NCBI GenBank assembly: GCA_020796225.1
Contig: CM036771.1
Span: 26,022,176 to 26,086,175 of the forward strand
Length of the DNA stretch: 64,000 nt
Origin: Arion vulgaris
Taxonomy: Eukaryota > Mollusca > Gastropoda > Stylommatophora > Arionidae
Direction of reading: 5' to 3'
The translations under genes were made by a program, and so were the position numbers. Each line of letters begins with the position of its first letter. The stretch's first letter is position 1. The notes under the pieces are model-generated. The model searched no databases, was not told the DNA's origin, and saw nothing but the letters and a program-made list of their open reading frames with translations. Of this stretch, positions 1 to 64,000 are shown one piece after another.

Positions 1-54048
<54,048 letters not shown>

Positions 54049-54417
54049 GTTGTCACTGATTTTCGTTTGTTCACCAGAGGTGCTACTGGCCACCTTGGCG
54101 CTATGACACACAATCGTAATGGTTTGATTGTACTAGCTAATGCATATAAACATGAAATGTGTTCATTGTTTACACATTACATCAAGGGAGATAACTTATA
54201 TTTGCCTTGTCTTCTTATTACATCAAGGGAAGCAAAGAATGTGATCGTAAGGACGCTCGTATTGCTAGGCTAGGCGATGGGTGTCGTAGAAAATGAGGGT
54301 AAGTGGTTCGAATCCTGTGTTTGTCTATTTGGTTTTTTTGGGTTTTTTTCGGAAGCTCTTAATACTTGTACACTTTTTATTTCTTGATCATATATCAAGC
54401 TTACAGTTAACTATATA

Positions 54418-54420
<3 letters not shown>
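54049..54420. other. Upstream flank of the ATPase start codon
   Basis: This stretch should contain the 5' UTR (minus strand). I see no TATA box or transcription start signal that I could defend. A TAG in frame lies at about 54130. Confidence 0.4.

Positions 54421-54423
<3 letters not shown>

Positions 54424-54483
<60 letters not shown>
54424..54483. repeat. (TA)n microsatellite
   Basis: About 29 TA dinucleotides, uninterrupted apart from the first few bases. Confidence 0.97.
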
Positions 54484-54489
<6 letters not shown>

Positions 54490-54822
54490 ACACATTGCTT
54501 GGACAGGGAAAATACAGACATCCTACAAGACACCCAACGTTGCAACATTGGATCATAAACAATATAATGTCTCTGAAAACTGAAATATTTGGGGATCACA
54601 TTAAACATCATACGAGTTTCGAAACAGTAAAACAATGTAGGGGATCGTTTCTGGAAGACGAGGGAGAGAGTCACCAAGAGGGCGGGGGAGACAGGACAGT
54701 TAAGAAACCTTCAATACGATCATGGAGTAGGTGAAAGAGTTCATTAGAAACCGACTCTTTCAGATCGGCTGTGACGAGAGCGTGGCCAGCAGAGGGCATG
54801 CTGTAAGAAGATAGTTGTGATA

Positions 54823-54912
54823 CTTGTTGTGATACTTGTTGTGATACTTGTTGTGATACTTGTTGTGATACTTATTGTGATACTTGTTGTAATACTTGTT
54901 GTGATACTTGTT
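54823..54912. repeat. 12 bp minisatellite, about 8 copies
   Basis: Unit ACTTGTTGTGAT, nearly perfect. Confidence 0.95.
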
Positions 54913-55256
54913 GGTAATGAATTTTCTCTGTGCTTGACCTCTTTCAGCACATCAACATTAGTCATGTTAGCAGTTCACAAGATTCTTAGCATTTTTTCTG
55001 TAAAACCACATCGTTGTGACCTCAAGAGATTTGGCTGTATTTATTTATTATCCATGACTTGTATCCATGATGTGCCATACTAGCTCTATGTGACGGTGAA
55101 GAGCTCTCTTTCTTACTTCAATAGTCAACTGCTTGTTGTATGTAATGTATTTCTTTCATTTTCTGCAATCTTGTTTTTTGTCTGACCTATTCAAATCCGT
55201 ATTTCTCATCTGAAAATACCATATGATGTTATCAGGGTTCCAATGTTTTTAAATCA

Positions 55257-55515
55257 GTACTGAACTTCATCAAGAAACAACAAATTAATTGGTTCGGCCA
55301 CATATCCAGATTACCAACAAACAGTGCACATCAAAAAGTAATGTTGCTCCGATACAATTGATACAAAGCAATGTCCACCCCCACACAAAAGGCGAACCTC
55401 AGAGATAACAGAGACACTACTTATGAAGCGCACGCAAGGGCTCGTTCTAGAGATCTCTTCTTATCCTGACTGTGAGGCAAGACAGGATTGGAGAAAAGAA
55501 AGACAGAAAAGATAG
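55257..55515 (+). mobile_element. RTE 3' end fragment
   Basis: CATCAAGAAACAACAAATTA, TTGGTTCGGCCACAT and AGAGATAACAGAG match the 3' end of the minus-strand element at 24431 in reverse orientation. The tail is GAAAAGAAAGACAGAAAAG. Confidence 0.8.
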
Positions 55516-55559
55516 AATGTATTTAAATTCATAGACTTGTTTTAGCTTCGTCCCATTTA

Positions 55560-55800
55560 CTTTGCATTTTAATGAAGTCTGTCTTTTTGAGATGACCATA
55601 ACTTCTGGTTTCTAATTATTCAGACTTGTGCCTTTGTTGCTAGGTTTTGTTCCCACCATATGAACTAGTTCTTGAACTCATGTTTCGATATCAAGACTGT
55701 GTCGTCACGATATCTCAGCTTGTGTATAATATGTCCACCTAATGCTGTTACAGCCATCTCATGTATTAATCTCAAAATGTTTTCCTTGCGCAAAGAGAAC
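55560..55800 (-). pseudogene. LINE reverse transcriptase fragment
   Basis: The minus strand reads LIHEMAVTALGGHIIHKLRY then RDDTVLIS, where the usual YADD is changed. NLATKAQVLIIRNQKL-like text follows in another frame. It is a decayed palm domain. Confidence 0.6.
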
Positions 55801-56734
55801 AGATCAGGTTTATTAGTTATTGGTTACTAAACTGACATAATTGAACTCCGGGCAGACCCATAGGCACTCAGTCTTCCCCCAAACAGATATCAAAGATTAT
55901 GCATACTGATGGTTCCCGTGGCTCGCTGATTAAACACACTCCTCACTCTGCCCCTCAGGCATCCAGTCTACTTATGCAACGGGTACAGATCAGGTGAAAT
56001 AACACACAAAGTGATGGCACATATTTGATAATCAATAACGCATAATATTTACTTACGAGCACATTTTCCCGGCAGATTTCTTAGCTTAGTTTGATGGAAA
56101 ATGCAGTATTATCCTTTTTTTTGTCACTGCCAGAAGCTCACTTTAGTAACTGCCCTTTGCTTTGAACATAAGCTTCGTTTGTTTGAAGCAGATCATATCA
56201 CAAAACCGTTGAGACAACAGGATGTGGAGATTACTGATTGCGCATAGTGAAAAAATAGTAGAGAGTATCATTTAGACTTTGCATTTAACTGCGTCATATA
56301 CATTTGCCGCGTGTAGTCGTCGACAAGATGAATGGAATGTTATGTCCACCCCCAGAAAGTTGGGGGTGGGGGGGTGCTGCTAAAAGAAAAGTTCAGATTT
56401 TTTTGTTAAGGCGCACTTCTTTCAATCACAGAGTCCAATTTTGTTTTTATTGATAACGGTACATTTCTTAAATGAAGATCGATAGGTGCTGCAATATGGG
56501 GAAAAGCATTCGAGAAACGACAGTAGAGACATTGACCAGTAAATAACAGTTGTTTGTCTAAACACACTGAAAGACATGCTTGGGAGGAGATCGGAGCAGT
56601 TATAGACATATTCGAAGTGTGATGAAGGTAATCCTCAAATGAACAATGAATCTTATACGAAGGCAACTTCAATGTGATCTACATTCAAGAAACACACCTT
56701 AACCACAGATTTGTCATCAGTGAATAACACACAG
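55801..56734. other. Intergenic sequence without recognisable feature
   Basis: About 930 bases upstream of the ATPase gene. No repeat or gene recognised. Confidence 0.45.
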
Positions 56735-57212
56735 TATGGAACGGAACTGATAAGAAAATAAAGATCAGAATACTAAGAGCATGCATATTCCCAGTGGCAA
56801 CGTATGTGTGTGAAGCATTGACACTGATAAGGTACTGGAAAACACATATGTGCTTTTGAATATAAGTGTTACAGAAGAGTCCTATGTATATCTTGGACAG
56901 AGAAGACAACAAATAGATCTATCAAGAAAGAACTCAAAATCAAAGAAAACTGGCTTCTGCTACAAATAAGAAAGAGAAAACTGAGATATTTTGAATATAT
57001 AAAAAGACATGGAGGGCTGGAGAAGACCATCATGGAAGGAGACATACCGGCAAAGAGAAGAAGATGATGACCACGGAGAAGATAATTCATGATTTAACTC
57101 ATGGTTTAAACATGGCGGCTGCAGAGGCAGGATATCTGGCCTATGAGAGAGATGTTTGGGTGGCAAATTCTGCTCAGGACAAGCTATTTGATGATGATGA
57201 TGAATAACACAC
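56735..57212 (+). pseudogene. RTE-like LINE 3' fragment
   Basis: Decayed frames read KIRILRACIFPVATYVCEAL and RKRKLRYFEYIKRHGGLEKT, then MEGDIPAKRRR. This is the C-terminal end of an RTE-type ORF. The 3' end is GATGATGATGATGAA. The same family is found inverted at 62475-62720. Confidence 0.75.
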
Positions 57213-57489
57213 TCTTTGACTTGAGCGCCAATTCCATAAAGTAGATGTGATGATACTTCTGTCTATATCCTCTTCATGTCATAGTTAACACATAAGACAT
57301 TCACAAGTGATCCTTATTGATGTAGGTATGCCGTATTTCTACCAATGGTATCCAATGTCAGTCCTCACCCATTCATTACCGTTTCCACCTTCATTTTACA
57401 GATCTCCTTTTGATCTGACTCTTCTCCTTCCCTCTGTTGTTCGCCAAGGAGCTGCCCTTGAATATAGTCCGGCGACATTCTACACATAT

Positions 57490-57775
57490 GTCTAAGCCAT
57501 CTTCATATTCTTCTTCTGATCGGGATTGCCAGTGATGCATAATTAGTTTGTCTGCCTTGGTGCCTCTTCCCATCCGAAAGTTCAGAGAACAATATTTGTT
57601 TTGGTATACGACAAGTTTCCATTCTTCTCACATGCCCCAACCATCTAAGTCGTCTACTGCTGAACATGCCCCAACCATCTAAGTCGTCTACTGCTGAACA
57701 TGCCCCAACCATCTAAGTCGTCTACTGCTGAACATGCCCCAACCATCTAAGTCGTCTACTGCTGAACATGCCCAT
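57490..57775 (-). pseudogene. RTE-like 3' fragment with a 34 bp tandem expansion
   Basis: The minus strand encodes RRLRWLGHVRRMETCRIPKQ and ILFSELSDGKRHQGRQTNYA, a reverse transcriptase C-terminus. The start of this text is repeated four times (unit CATGCCCCAACCATCTAAGT then CGTCTACTGCTGAA, 57631-57770). Confidence 0.8.
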
Positions 57776-57815
57776 GATGGAAGACAGGTTTGCTCGTTGC
57801 AGTACTAATCAAATA

Positions 57816-59150
57816 CATATATAACATATATATATACATTCAACATATGCACATATAGAATATGTAGCATGAGAAGAGAAAGTACTAAGAAGTATAGGAA
57901 TGTAGTGCGCTGAGTCCATGAGGTCGCAAGGTACCATATAACGATACAAATACTTCTCTAGAGCAAATCTCTCTCCCTCTCTTGCGATCACCGCCCAGAC
58001 CGATGTACCAGACCTCCCCATAAATTCTAATCATGTGAAAATCTTATTCATACAGCCTTAGCATTTGTGAGTTTTACGTCTCATCTTCAGCACCATTTGG
58101 AGCTCTGGTGCTTATCCTTCGGCGATGTGTCCGGTCTCAGCCAGCGTTTACTCGGTTCGCTCTCCGTTCTGTAGCCATCTAGTGTTTTTTACTGTGTGTA
58201 GTAGCTAGTCCCACTCCCAACCTGCTTAGTCGCCTCTTACGATATGCAATGGCAGGTAACAGTAGTTCTATTCTTTACACCCCAATTTGGGCATCGGTAA
58301 CCACTCGGGTGCGAATCTAGAGCAAATCGACTTCGATCATCAGAGGAACATGATCGGATGACTTGACTGTGACCTGATTATTGTGAGCACCCAAATGGTC
58401 CGTTCCATTGAACTGAGTGGCTACATGGATCACAAAGCATTGACGTATATCACGAAAGTGTTGACCAAACGGTCACTAAGCATTTTGCCAGTTTCGCCTA
58501 TATATACCTTGTCACAACGTTTACACGTGATGGCGTAGATTATATTGCGGGACTTGCATGTAAAAACCATCCTCAATAACAAAAGTGGCTATAGAAAAAG
58601 ACACAGTATCACAAAAGCACATGTATGGCATCGCCGACGGCCACACCGAACGGTGCCAAAATGACCCTGGACATCGGATTTAAGGTGACTGTGTACCAAC
58701 ATATGATTACGATTTCTGTCCCGTCTGTAAACCAGCAGATGATAGTTTTTGAAGACTGAACGTGTCTCTGGATCCGATTTTAGAATAGACAGATGGAGGA
58801 ATAAAACTTTTTTAACCAGTGAACCATGTGGGTGGAAAGTCAAGATAAGTTTCACCCTGTCAGAGTTGGAAGTCCTATGTTGGTCGGTAAGGGCATCCTG
58901 GCGAGCAATATTCTGAACTCGAAGAATAGCAGATGCAAGCACCGTCTCCTGGTTTAGGCTGCTGCGGAAGAAATCAATTATCTCGCGAGTTCTATCAAGA
59001 AAATCATCGTCCTCGCTACACAGGCTACGAAGGCGCAAGAGTTTGGAGAATGGCAAAGATCCCTGCAGTCTGGGGATTGGAAGAGGTATAGAGGAGAAAA
59101 CTACGCGCTTTAGATAGAATGAGCTCTTATGTTTCAAAGATAGAAAAACT
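57816..59150 (-). pseudogene. Penelope-like element: reverse transcriptase end plus GIY-YIG endonuclease, with nested SINE
   Basis: A 549-base open stretch (59137-58589) encodes LPFSKLLRLRSLCSEDDDFL, VKLILTFHPHGSLVKKV and HLLVYRRDRNRNHMLVHS, then RCGRRRCHTC. This is the region before the endonuclease in Penelope-like elements. After a frameshift, 58550-58430 reads IIYAITCKRCDKVYIGETG, the GIY-YIG core. The 3' part (57960-57816) matches the segments at 3935 and 13965. A short retroposon (57970-58315) interrupts it. It is 5'-truncated and inactive. Confidence 0.85.
57970..58315 (-). mobile_element. Short retroposon with conserved leader, nested in a Penelope element
   Basis: A perfect 13-base duplication, TCTAGAGCAAATC, lies at 57957-57969 and 58316-58328. 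On the minus strand the leader reads CGCACCCGAGTGGTTACCGA, with stem AGTGGTT/AACTACT (one G-U). The body and the GAGAGGGAGAGA tail differ from the AAG-tailed family, so this is a third type sharing the leader. Confidence 0.9.
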
Positions 59151-60119
59151 ATTTACAAATCGGTTAAACTCTTTAAAATGGAAGTTTATTTGTTGCGAAT
59201 GGCGCTTGTTTTGTTCAGAAATTTTGTGAAATCTTAACATTAGTGGATTTACAGGTTTATACAATATAATATTACGGCAAGGCATTATACGTATATGTTC
59301 GTTAGACTTTCTCTGTATGTCAGTGCTAAGGCTCTTTGTTGTAGTTCAGTTTGACCATTGTTTCTACATAACTCATAACGCAGAATCAGCGAATGCTCTG
59401 CTCTTTAAACTTATTTTAATTTAAACTTCAAGTTTATATTTATCACTATATCAATATGACTATTTAAAAGTATTTATTTATTTCTGTTATTGTTATCATC
59501 ACATATGAGAATGATGTCAGAGAAATGTTGACTTTACCAGATTGGGAGTTTGCATGGCTGTATGGATGGATTTTGTAGTTGTAATATTTTTGGTATAAAT
59601 TCTCTCAAATTTTTACATATTATTGTTTCCTTTACAAAGTTTTACCGTTTTAGACTTCCCTTTTCAAATTATTTTGTTGCCTGGCGCATTGAATTGGCAT
59701 TGATGATTGATTGTGACATTGACATGATACAATGATTGAACTGGTTAATCTGTTGTGTTGGTCTTCTGCATTTTTTAGATTCTTTCTCATTCTTGCTGTC
59801 AGTTGCTGTTAAGTGTCTCATCTGCTGACACTGACTGTGTTGGCTGAAGTAAGGCTAGGATTGTTTTATTTTAGGTGTTGACTTCATGCCCGTTATATCT
59901 GCCAGTCACATTATTTCTTTTTGTGGGCTGCTTGAGTTATAGCTGCTGTAGATTTTTCCCGTTTAGGACTAATTTGAGATATTGAAGTTTATTTTTAGAA
60001 CACTACTTTGTTTCCTGCTTTCTTTTAATTTATTTTCATTTCTTATTTCTTGATCAACAATTCAAGTGCTGAAAGTGCATGCTGAATTCTTCTGTTTGCT
60101 ACAGGGATATTATATGTTT
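59151..60119. other. Intergenic T-rich sequence without recognisable gene
   Basis: About 970 bases. No coding signal was defended. Confidence 0.45.
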
Positions 60120-60345
60120 TTCAGGTAGCTAGACCGTTTGCGAGGGAGGAGGTATGGGCACTTTTGGGGATATTCCCTATATCATTTATGTACACAAGAA
60201 ACAGTGTTGGCGAGAGAATAATTCCTTGAGGAGCAACCTGCTCCATTGTCATCTTCCTGTTGGTCTATCCCAGAATTTGTACTCTAGCAGTTGTGCTTTC
60301 CAGATAGAGGCGAATCCATTATTACATTTCACCACACACTTTGCT
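60120..60345 (-). pseudogene. LINE reverse transcriptase fragment
   Basis: Minus-strand frames join into VAPQGIILSPTLFLVYINDI and GNIPKSAHT, the palm motif block of a jockey- or I-like reverse transcriptase. Several frameshifts. Confidence 0.7.
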
Positions 60346-60595
60346 TCTTTGTAGCTGGACTTTCAATTAGTCTGCCCAAACAGCAAGTGTATGTTTTTCT
60401 ATTGAAAGACATCTTCAATTTCTCGAGCGTTATATGTGATCTGATCTTCAATGGATCTGTATTTTCAGAATTCATTTTGCTGGGGAGTCTTAACAGATTT
60501 TTTTCTACCATACGTTTATCATATGCTCCATTAATTTTTCTGCACAACTGAGGAAGCTAATAAGTATGTTGCTATTTGGGGCTATAGTGAGAGAT

Positions 60596-60850
60596 AGAAC
60601 ACAACAACAATCCATTTCAAATATTATAAGGAAACGAAGGTGGAAATATTTAGGTCATGTTCTTAGATCAGATGAAAAGAGACTAAATCAACAAGTCCTT
60701 ATGTGGTCACCAGTTGGGAAAAGAAAACGTGGAAGACCTAAGACCACTCTACGAAGAACAATCCTTCAAGAAAGTAAACTATTGGGATGTAAAACCATAC
60801 CATATTCTCCAACTGATAGCAACGAACCGCATCACATGGAGATTTAAAAC
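60596..60850 (+). pseudogene. RTE 3' fragment
   Basis: ISNIIRKRRWKYLGHVLRSD and GKRKRGRPKTTLRRTI resemble the C-terminal end of the element at 32356. Confidence 0.75.
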
Positions 60851-61039
60851 CTCTGCCCTATGTGCCACCTTAGCACGAAAGAAACTAACTAACTATTTGG
60901 GGCTGTAATATCATCTTTCTTTGATATCAGAATTCATATGGCTTCCTTCCATGCCTGCAGTGATTCCTCCTCTCTTCCAGCTACAGCTTATTACAATCAT
61001 CAACTTCTATTTTGTTTTTGTACCTAGAACTATTAGTCA

Positions 61040-61380
61040 CCTAGAAAGCTCACCCCGTATGAAATGCTTGAGGAAGGCAGTGGGAGTCACCAGGAAAGAC
61101 AGACTACGAAATGAGGACATCAGAAGCAGAGTGGGCATAACTTCATGCACCGAATACAGTGAAAGACAACAAATGCAGTGGTTTGGACATTTAATGAGAA
61201 TGAAATACAACCAACTACCAATAACAGCATACAATAACAAGAAATTGGGTACTAGATCTAAGGGAAGACCAAGAGAAAGATGATAGACAATATCAAGACC
61301 ACACTACATAAATACGGATATAACACAACAAGGGCGACTCATCTGGCCCTAGAACGCAAATTAAAGCTCCCATCCCTACG
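61040..61380 (+). pseudogene. RTE 3' fragment
   Basis: RMKCLRKAVGVTRKDRLRNE and RQQMQWFGHLMRMKYNQLPI resemble the elements at 43667 and 24431. A frameshift at about 61280 precedes the final NIKTTLHKYGYNTTRATHLA. Confidence 0.8.
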
Positions 61381-61839
61381 CTTAACGGCAAGAGTGGATA
61401 GCCAACTACATCTTCCACCTGGGAATAGACTATTAGTATCTTATTTGTTATCTTTATCTGATGATTTATTTTTCTTACTAGATCTCATTACCTCTTTCAT
61501 TTCATCATCCTTAGGTTTGCCATCATGTACTCCACTGGCGCAATCCTTAGGTTTTATATATGCAAATCTGTAATGGTTTGTTTTCAATTTGTTGGTACAT
61601 CAATATCATGTGTCTTAATAATATTCCTGATAGACTTTGTTTTACTGTCCTTGTCTCCCCACGAACATTTCTTGCTGTACGACATAACCTTATTGTGTTC
61701 TTCTTTTTAAATTTATGGTGAACAAGCTATGCAGTATGAAAATGTAACTGCTTTTAATAACTCATTCGCCTTTAGAAAGCTGTAAAAGTTTACTGAGTTG
61801 CATGGTTCCACTATAAATAAAATATTCCGTAGTCTTTTC
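61381..61839. other. Sequence without recognisable feature
   Basis: T-rich, no gene or repeat recognised. Confidence 0.4.
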
Positions 61840-62005
61840 AAATCCTTGGGTATGAAGTGTTTACCCCTTCACATTTCTATTCTTAATTGTGCAGGAGATA
61901 GGAGAGCCAATTCCTTTACTGACTTGTGGGAACGTAGAGTGTGGGATTCAACCTACAACCCTCTTATGTTCGATTTGATAAGCAAACACTTTATGCATTA
62001 GTCTA
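61840..62005 (-). mobile_element. Interspersed SINE-like repeat, family C
   Basis: Partner of 41370-41545. On the minus strand it contains AGGGTTGTAGGTTGAATCCC, a B-box-like motif, downstream of GTAGACTAATGCATAAAG. Confidence 0.55.
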
Positions 62006-62183
62006 CACCGTCCAACTACACGGTTCCATTACTCATCAATAATATTCCACCATTAGAGCACAGATCTCACCAAGACTTTTCTTAGAGTCCTGATTACTGT
62101 TTAATTGTTTTAGCAGCAGAACTTGTCATTTGTGAGTATAAACAAACATTGGAATGTCTAACTAAATTATTATTTTCAAACAG

Positions 62184-62346
62184 AAAATATTGAAAGAAGG
62201 AGACGTACCCAATGACATGGAGAAGACTGAGTTAAGTTCTTCTGACCATCTACCAGTAACTGAAGCTACAACAGGGGACGAGAATGTCAAGTTGGAATAT
62301 GCTGCTCAACATTTTGGATTCACACCTATCACTCTGCTCAATGGAA
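62184..62346 (+). CDS. MIS12-like kinetochore protein, N-terminal exon (partial gene)
   Basis: This exon follows an AG acceptor (TTTTCAAACAG) and ends before GTTAGT. It reads as 54 open codons plus one base. The end, VKLEYAAQHFGFTPITLLNG, resembles the N-terminus of MIS12-family proteins, whose conserved start is 'Y.AQFFGFTP.T'. MIS12 is part of the KMN network that links centromeric chromatin to microtubules. The first in-frame ATG is at 62217 (GACATGG), giving an N-terminal tail of about 26 residues before the motif. That would make the upstream part of the exon 5' UTR. No further exon was found before 64000. The match rests on about 15 residues. Confidence 0.6.
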
Positions 62347-62474
62347 GTTAGTACTTAGATAATGTAGTACTGTTGCAGTTTCTTCTATACACTAGCACTA
62401 TTACTACAATTTAATGTATATTGATTATACTCATTATTAAATTTTTAGTTCACTGTTTAGTGACAGGATGTTAT

Positions 62475-62720
62475 CATGTTGTTATTCATCATCAGCATCA
62501 AATAGCTTTCCTGGGAAGAACTTTGCTACCCCAACAGTCCTCCGGAATTTCTCTCATTTCTCTGTTGGGCCTCTGCAGCCGTCATGTTCAAACCATCAGT
62601 ATCATCCTGAATCTATCTTCTCTGTGGTCTTCCTCTTCTTCTCTTTGCCAGTATGCCTCCTTCCATGATGGTCTTCTCCAGCCCTTCGTGTCTTTGTATT
62701 ACAGTTATGGTTTTTTTTAA
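62475..62720 (-). mobile_element. RTE 3' fragment
   Basis: ACTTTGCTACCCCAACAGTC, TGTGGTCTTCCTCTTCTTCT and TCCATGATGGTCTTCTCCAG match the reverse complement of 56960-57180. It lies just downstream of the MIS12-like exon. Confidence 0.7.
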
Positions 62721-63172
62721 GCATTGTCTTGGAAGGTAGTCTGCCATTGCTTTCCTTCCTCACAGTGACCATACTGGTCCATAACCATTGTCTCTATGTT
62801 ATTACACTATATTATAAACAACTTGACATACATTACTACATCACAGTGCAGTGGTTTGTGAGTCATACAGAACTGCAGCAGCAGAACAGATGATATAACT
62901 TAGAAAATCAGCAATACAGCATCCAACAATTGCAAACATTCCCTGCTCGCACTATCCACAAACCTTTCAGACCTGTATCTGTCTTAGCAGTCATCTACAT
63001 ACCCATAGACTGACTTGAGTCAAGCTATCTTTTTATCTTTTAGGTCTTCATCAAACATGATGGACAAACATTCTATTGATCATAATCTTCACTCCTTCAA
63101 GTAACATCTTCTCCCTGACAGACTTCACTGTGTTTGTTCTAATAGTTTGTATATCTCACATCATCTAGGTAC

Positions 63173-63651
63173 TTCTCCTTCTTCTGCTTCTCACTAGATT
63201 GGGATTTCTGATTCTCTAATAAAGGCAGCCGTCTGCCTCAGATTATCAGCCAAGCCATACAGTTTGTCTTGGACTCTGGTGTAAGTGGGCCACCTCTTTC
63301 TTCTCAAGTCTGCATACTGGGGCAGTTCTGTAGGATATAATTCCTATGATTTCTGCTTCCCCGTTTTGGCCACCCACATGATGGTTGGTCTGACATTCTT
63401 ACTGCTTGGCTAAATCTACGAGGCAGATTGGCGACCGTAGAATCTGTTATCCCATTTCTCATTGTGAGGGGTCATTGCACCATGTTATGCGCCTTACGGC
63501 CTGGTGCATCCGTTTCTGCAAGCATTTGTTTCCGGTTAGCATTCCATAGCGGACACATGCATCCGATTTCAGCCAAACCTCCTTAGTCGCCTCTTACGAC
63601 ATGCGTGGCAGGTAACAGTGGTTCGATTCTTTACCGGTTATCACTCAGGCA
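63173..63651 (-). mobile_element. Complete chimeric SINE: leader, own body, RNase H LINE tail
   Basis: ATCTAGGTAC flanks it at 63163-63172 and 63652-63661. On the minus strand it runs from TGCCTGAGTGATAACCGGTA through GCATGTCGTAAGAGGCGACT and AAATCGGATGCATGTGTC. A body of about 200 bases shared with 21095 follows. The last 150 bases match the RNase H LINE at 7995-8151, down to CCCAATCTAGTGAGAA. The first leader stem has a deletion in this copy. Confidence 0.9.
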
Positions 63652-63661
63652 ATCTAGGTAC

Positions 63662-64000
63662 AAATGCAGACATTTTTCTCAGATTCATTTAACACTTTCG
63701 CTGCCACAGATTACAAAATTCGCAAATTACCAAGTCCCTTTCGCTGCTGCCTAACTTTTGTTGTTTGGGAGACACACCATTTTTTAAACGGGGAGTTTCG
63801 CTAGCCGAAAAAGGGGGTCCCATTACACACTACCTCCGTATTGCTCTCCAAAATGGGGATCTAGTGTACCTGCGGTAAATATATCATAAGTCTGATTTGA
63901 ACTATTTTTTTTCACGATTTTCATAAGTAAACAAAGATTTTCAAAATATGTGATGTAGCTGATGAATAGTGATGTCCAAAATGATTCTTATTCAGACTTT
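63662..64000. other. Right edge, no recognisable feature
   Basis: No gene or repeat was recognised. The next exon of the MIS12-like gene may lie beyond 64000. Confidence 0.4.

Noticed and set aside
54424..54483. TA run as a promoter element
   Set aside because: It is a plain dinucleotide microsatellite about 375 bases from the start codon. Nothing ties it to transcription.

Overview
The window is animal nuclear DNA of moderate AT richness. It has long introns with GT-AG borders, many 5'-truncated non-LTR retrotransposons, tRNA-related SINEs, a Penelope-like element, hAT-type DNA elements and many minisatellites. The mix of RTE, RNase H-bearing LINEs, GIY-YIG Penelope elements and SINEs with (AAG)n tails fits a lophotrochozoan. 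A mollusc, possibly a gastropod, is my best guess, but that is inference.

The main gene is on the minus strand and fills about 54 kb. It is a P-type ATPase of the Na+/K+-ATPase alpha-subunit family. Sixteen coding exons can be assembled from the start codon at 54048 leftwards to base 1, all with GT-AG introns and matching phases. They give about 798 uninterrupted residues. The window ends inside M6, so M6-M10 (about 200 residues) lie off the left edge. All main catalytic motifs are present: TGES, DKTGT, KGAPER, TGD and TGDGVND. A second gene is represented by one plus-strand exon at 62184-62346 whose product resembles the N-terminus of the kinetochore protein MIS12. The two genes are divergently oriented.

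Layout from left to right: 1-9.4 kb holds exons 16 and 15, a TIR element, a Penelope 3' end and a 42-45 bp minisatellite interrupted by two LINEs. 9.4-24 kb holds exons 14 to 10, a 2.1 kb array of a 41 bp satellite, LINE tails and SINEs. 24-30 kb holds two RTE elements, one full length with a perfect 13 bp target-site duplication (TSD). 30-40 kb holds exons 9 to 6, an RTE nested in an hAT copy, an RNase H LINE and an 86 bp array. 40-54 kb holds exons 5 to 1, a SINE-seeded minisatellite, a 57 bp array and an hAT derivative ending 52 bp from the exon 1 splice donor. 54-64 kb holds LINE fragments, a Penelope-like element with a nested SINE, and the MIS12-like exon.

Two observations stand out. 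First, the minisatellite in the last complete intron is built from the exon 15/intron 15 junction itself. Most units carry a copy of the exon end plus its GTAAAT splice donor, giving dozens of decoy donors, and the first two alternatives stay in frame. Second, a short conserved, structured-looking 5' leader is shared by an autonomous RTE and at least four kinds of short non-autonomous retroposon. Its main stem shows compensatory base changes, and one of these retroposons is fused to the 3' tail of an RNase H LINE.
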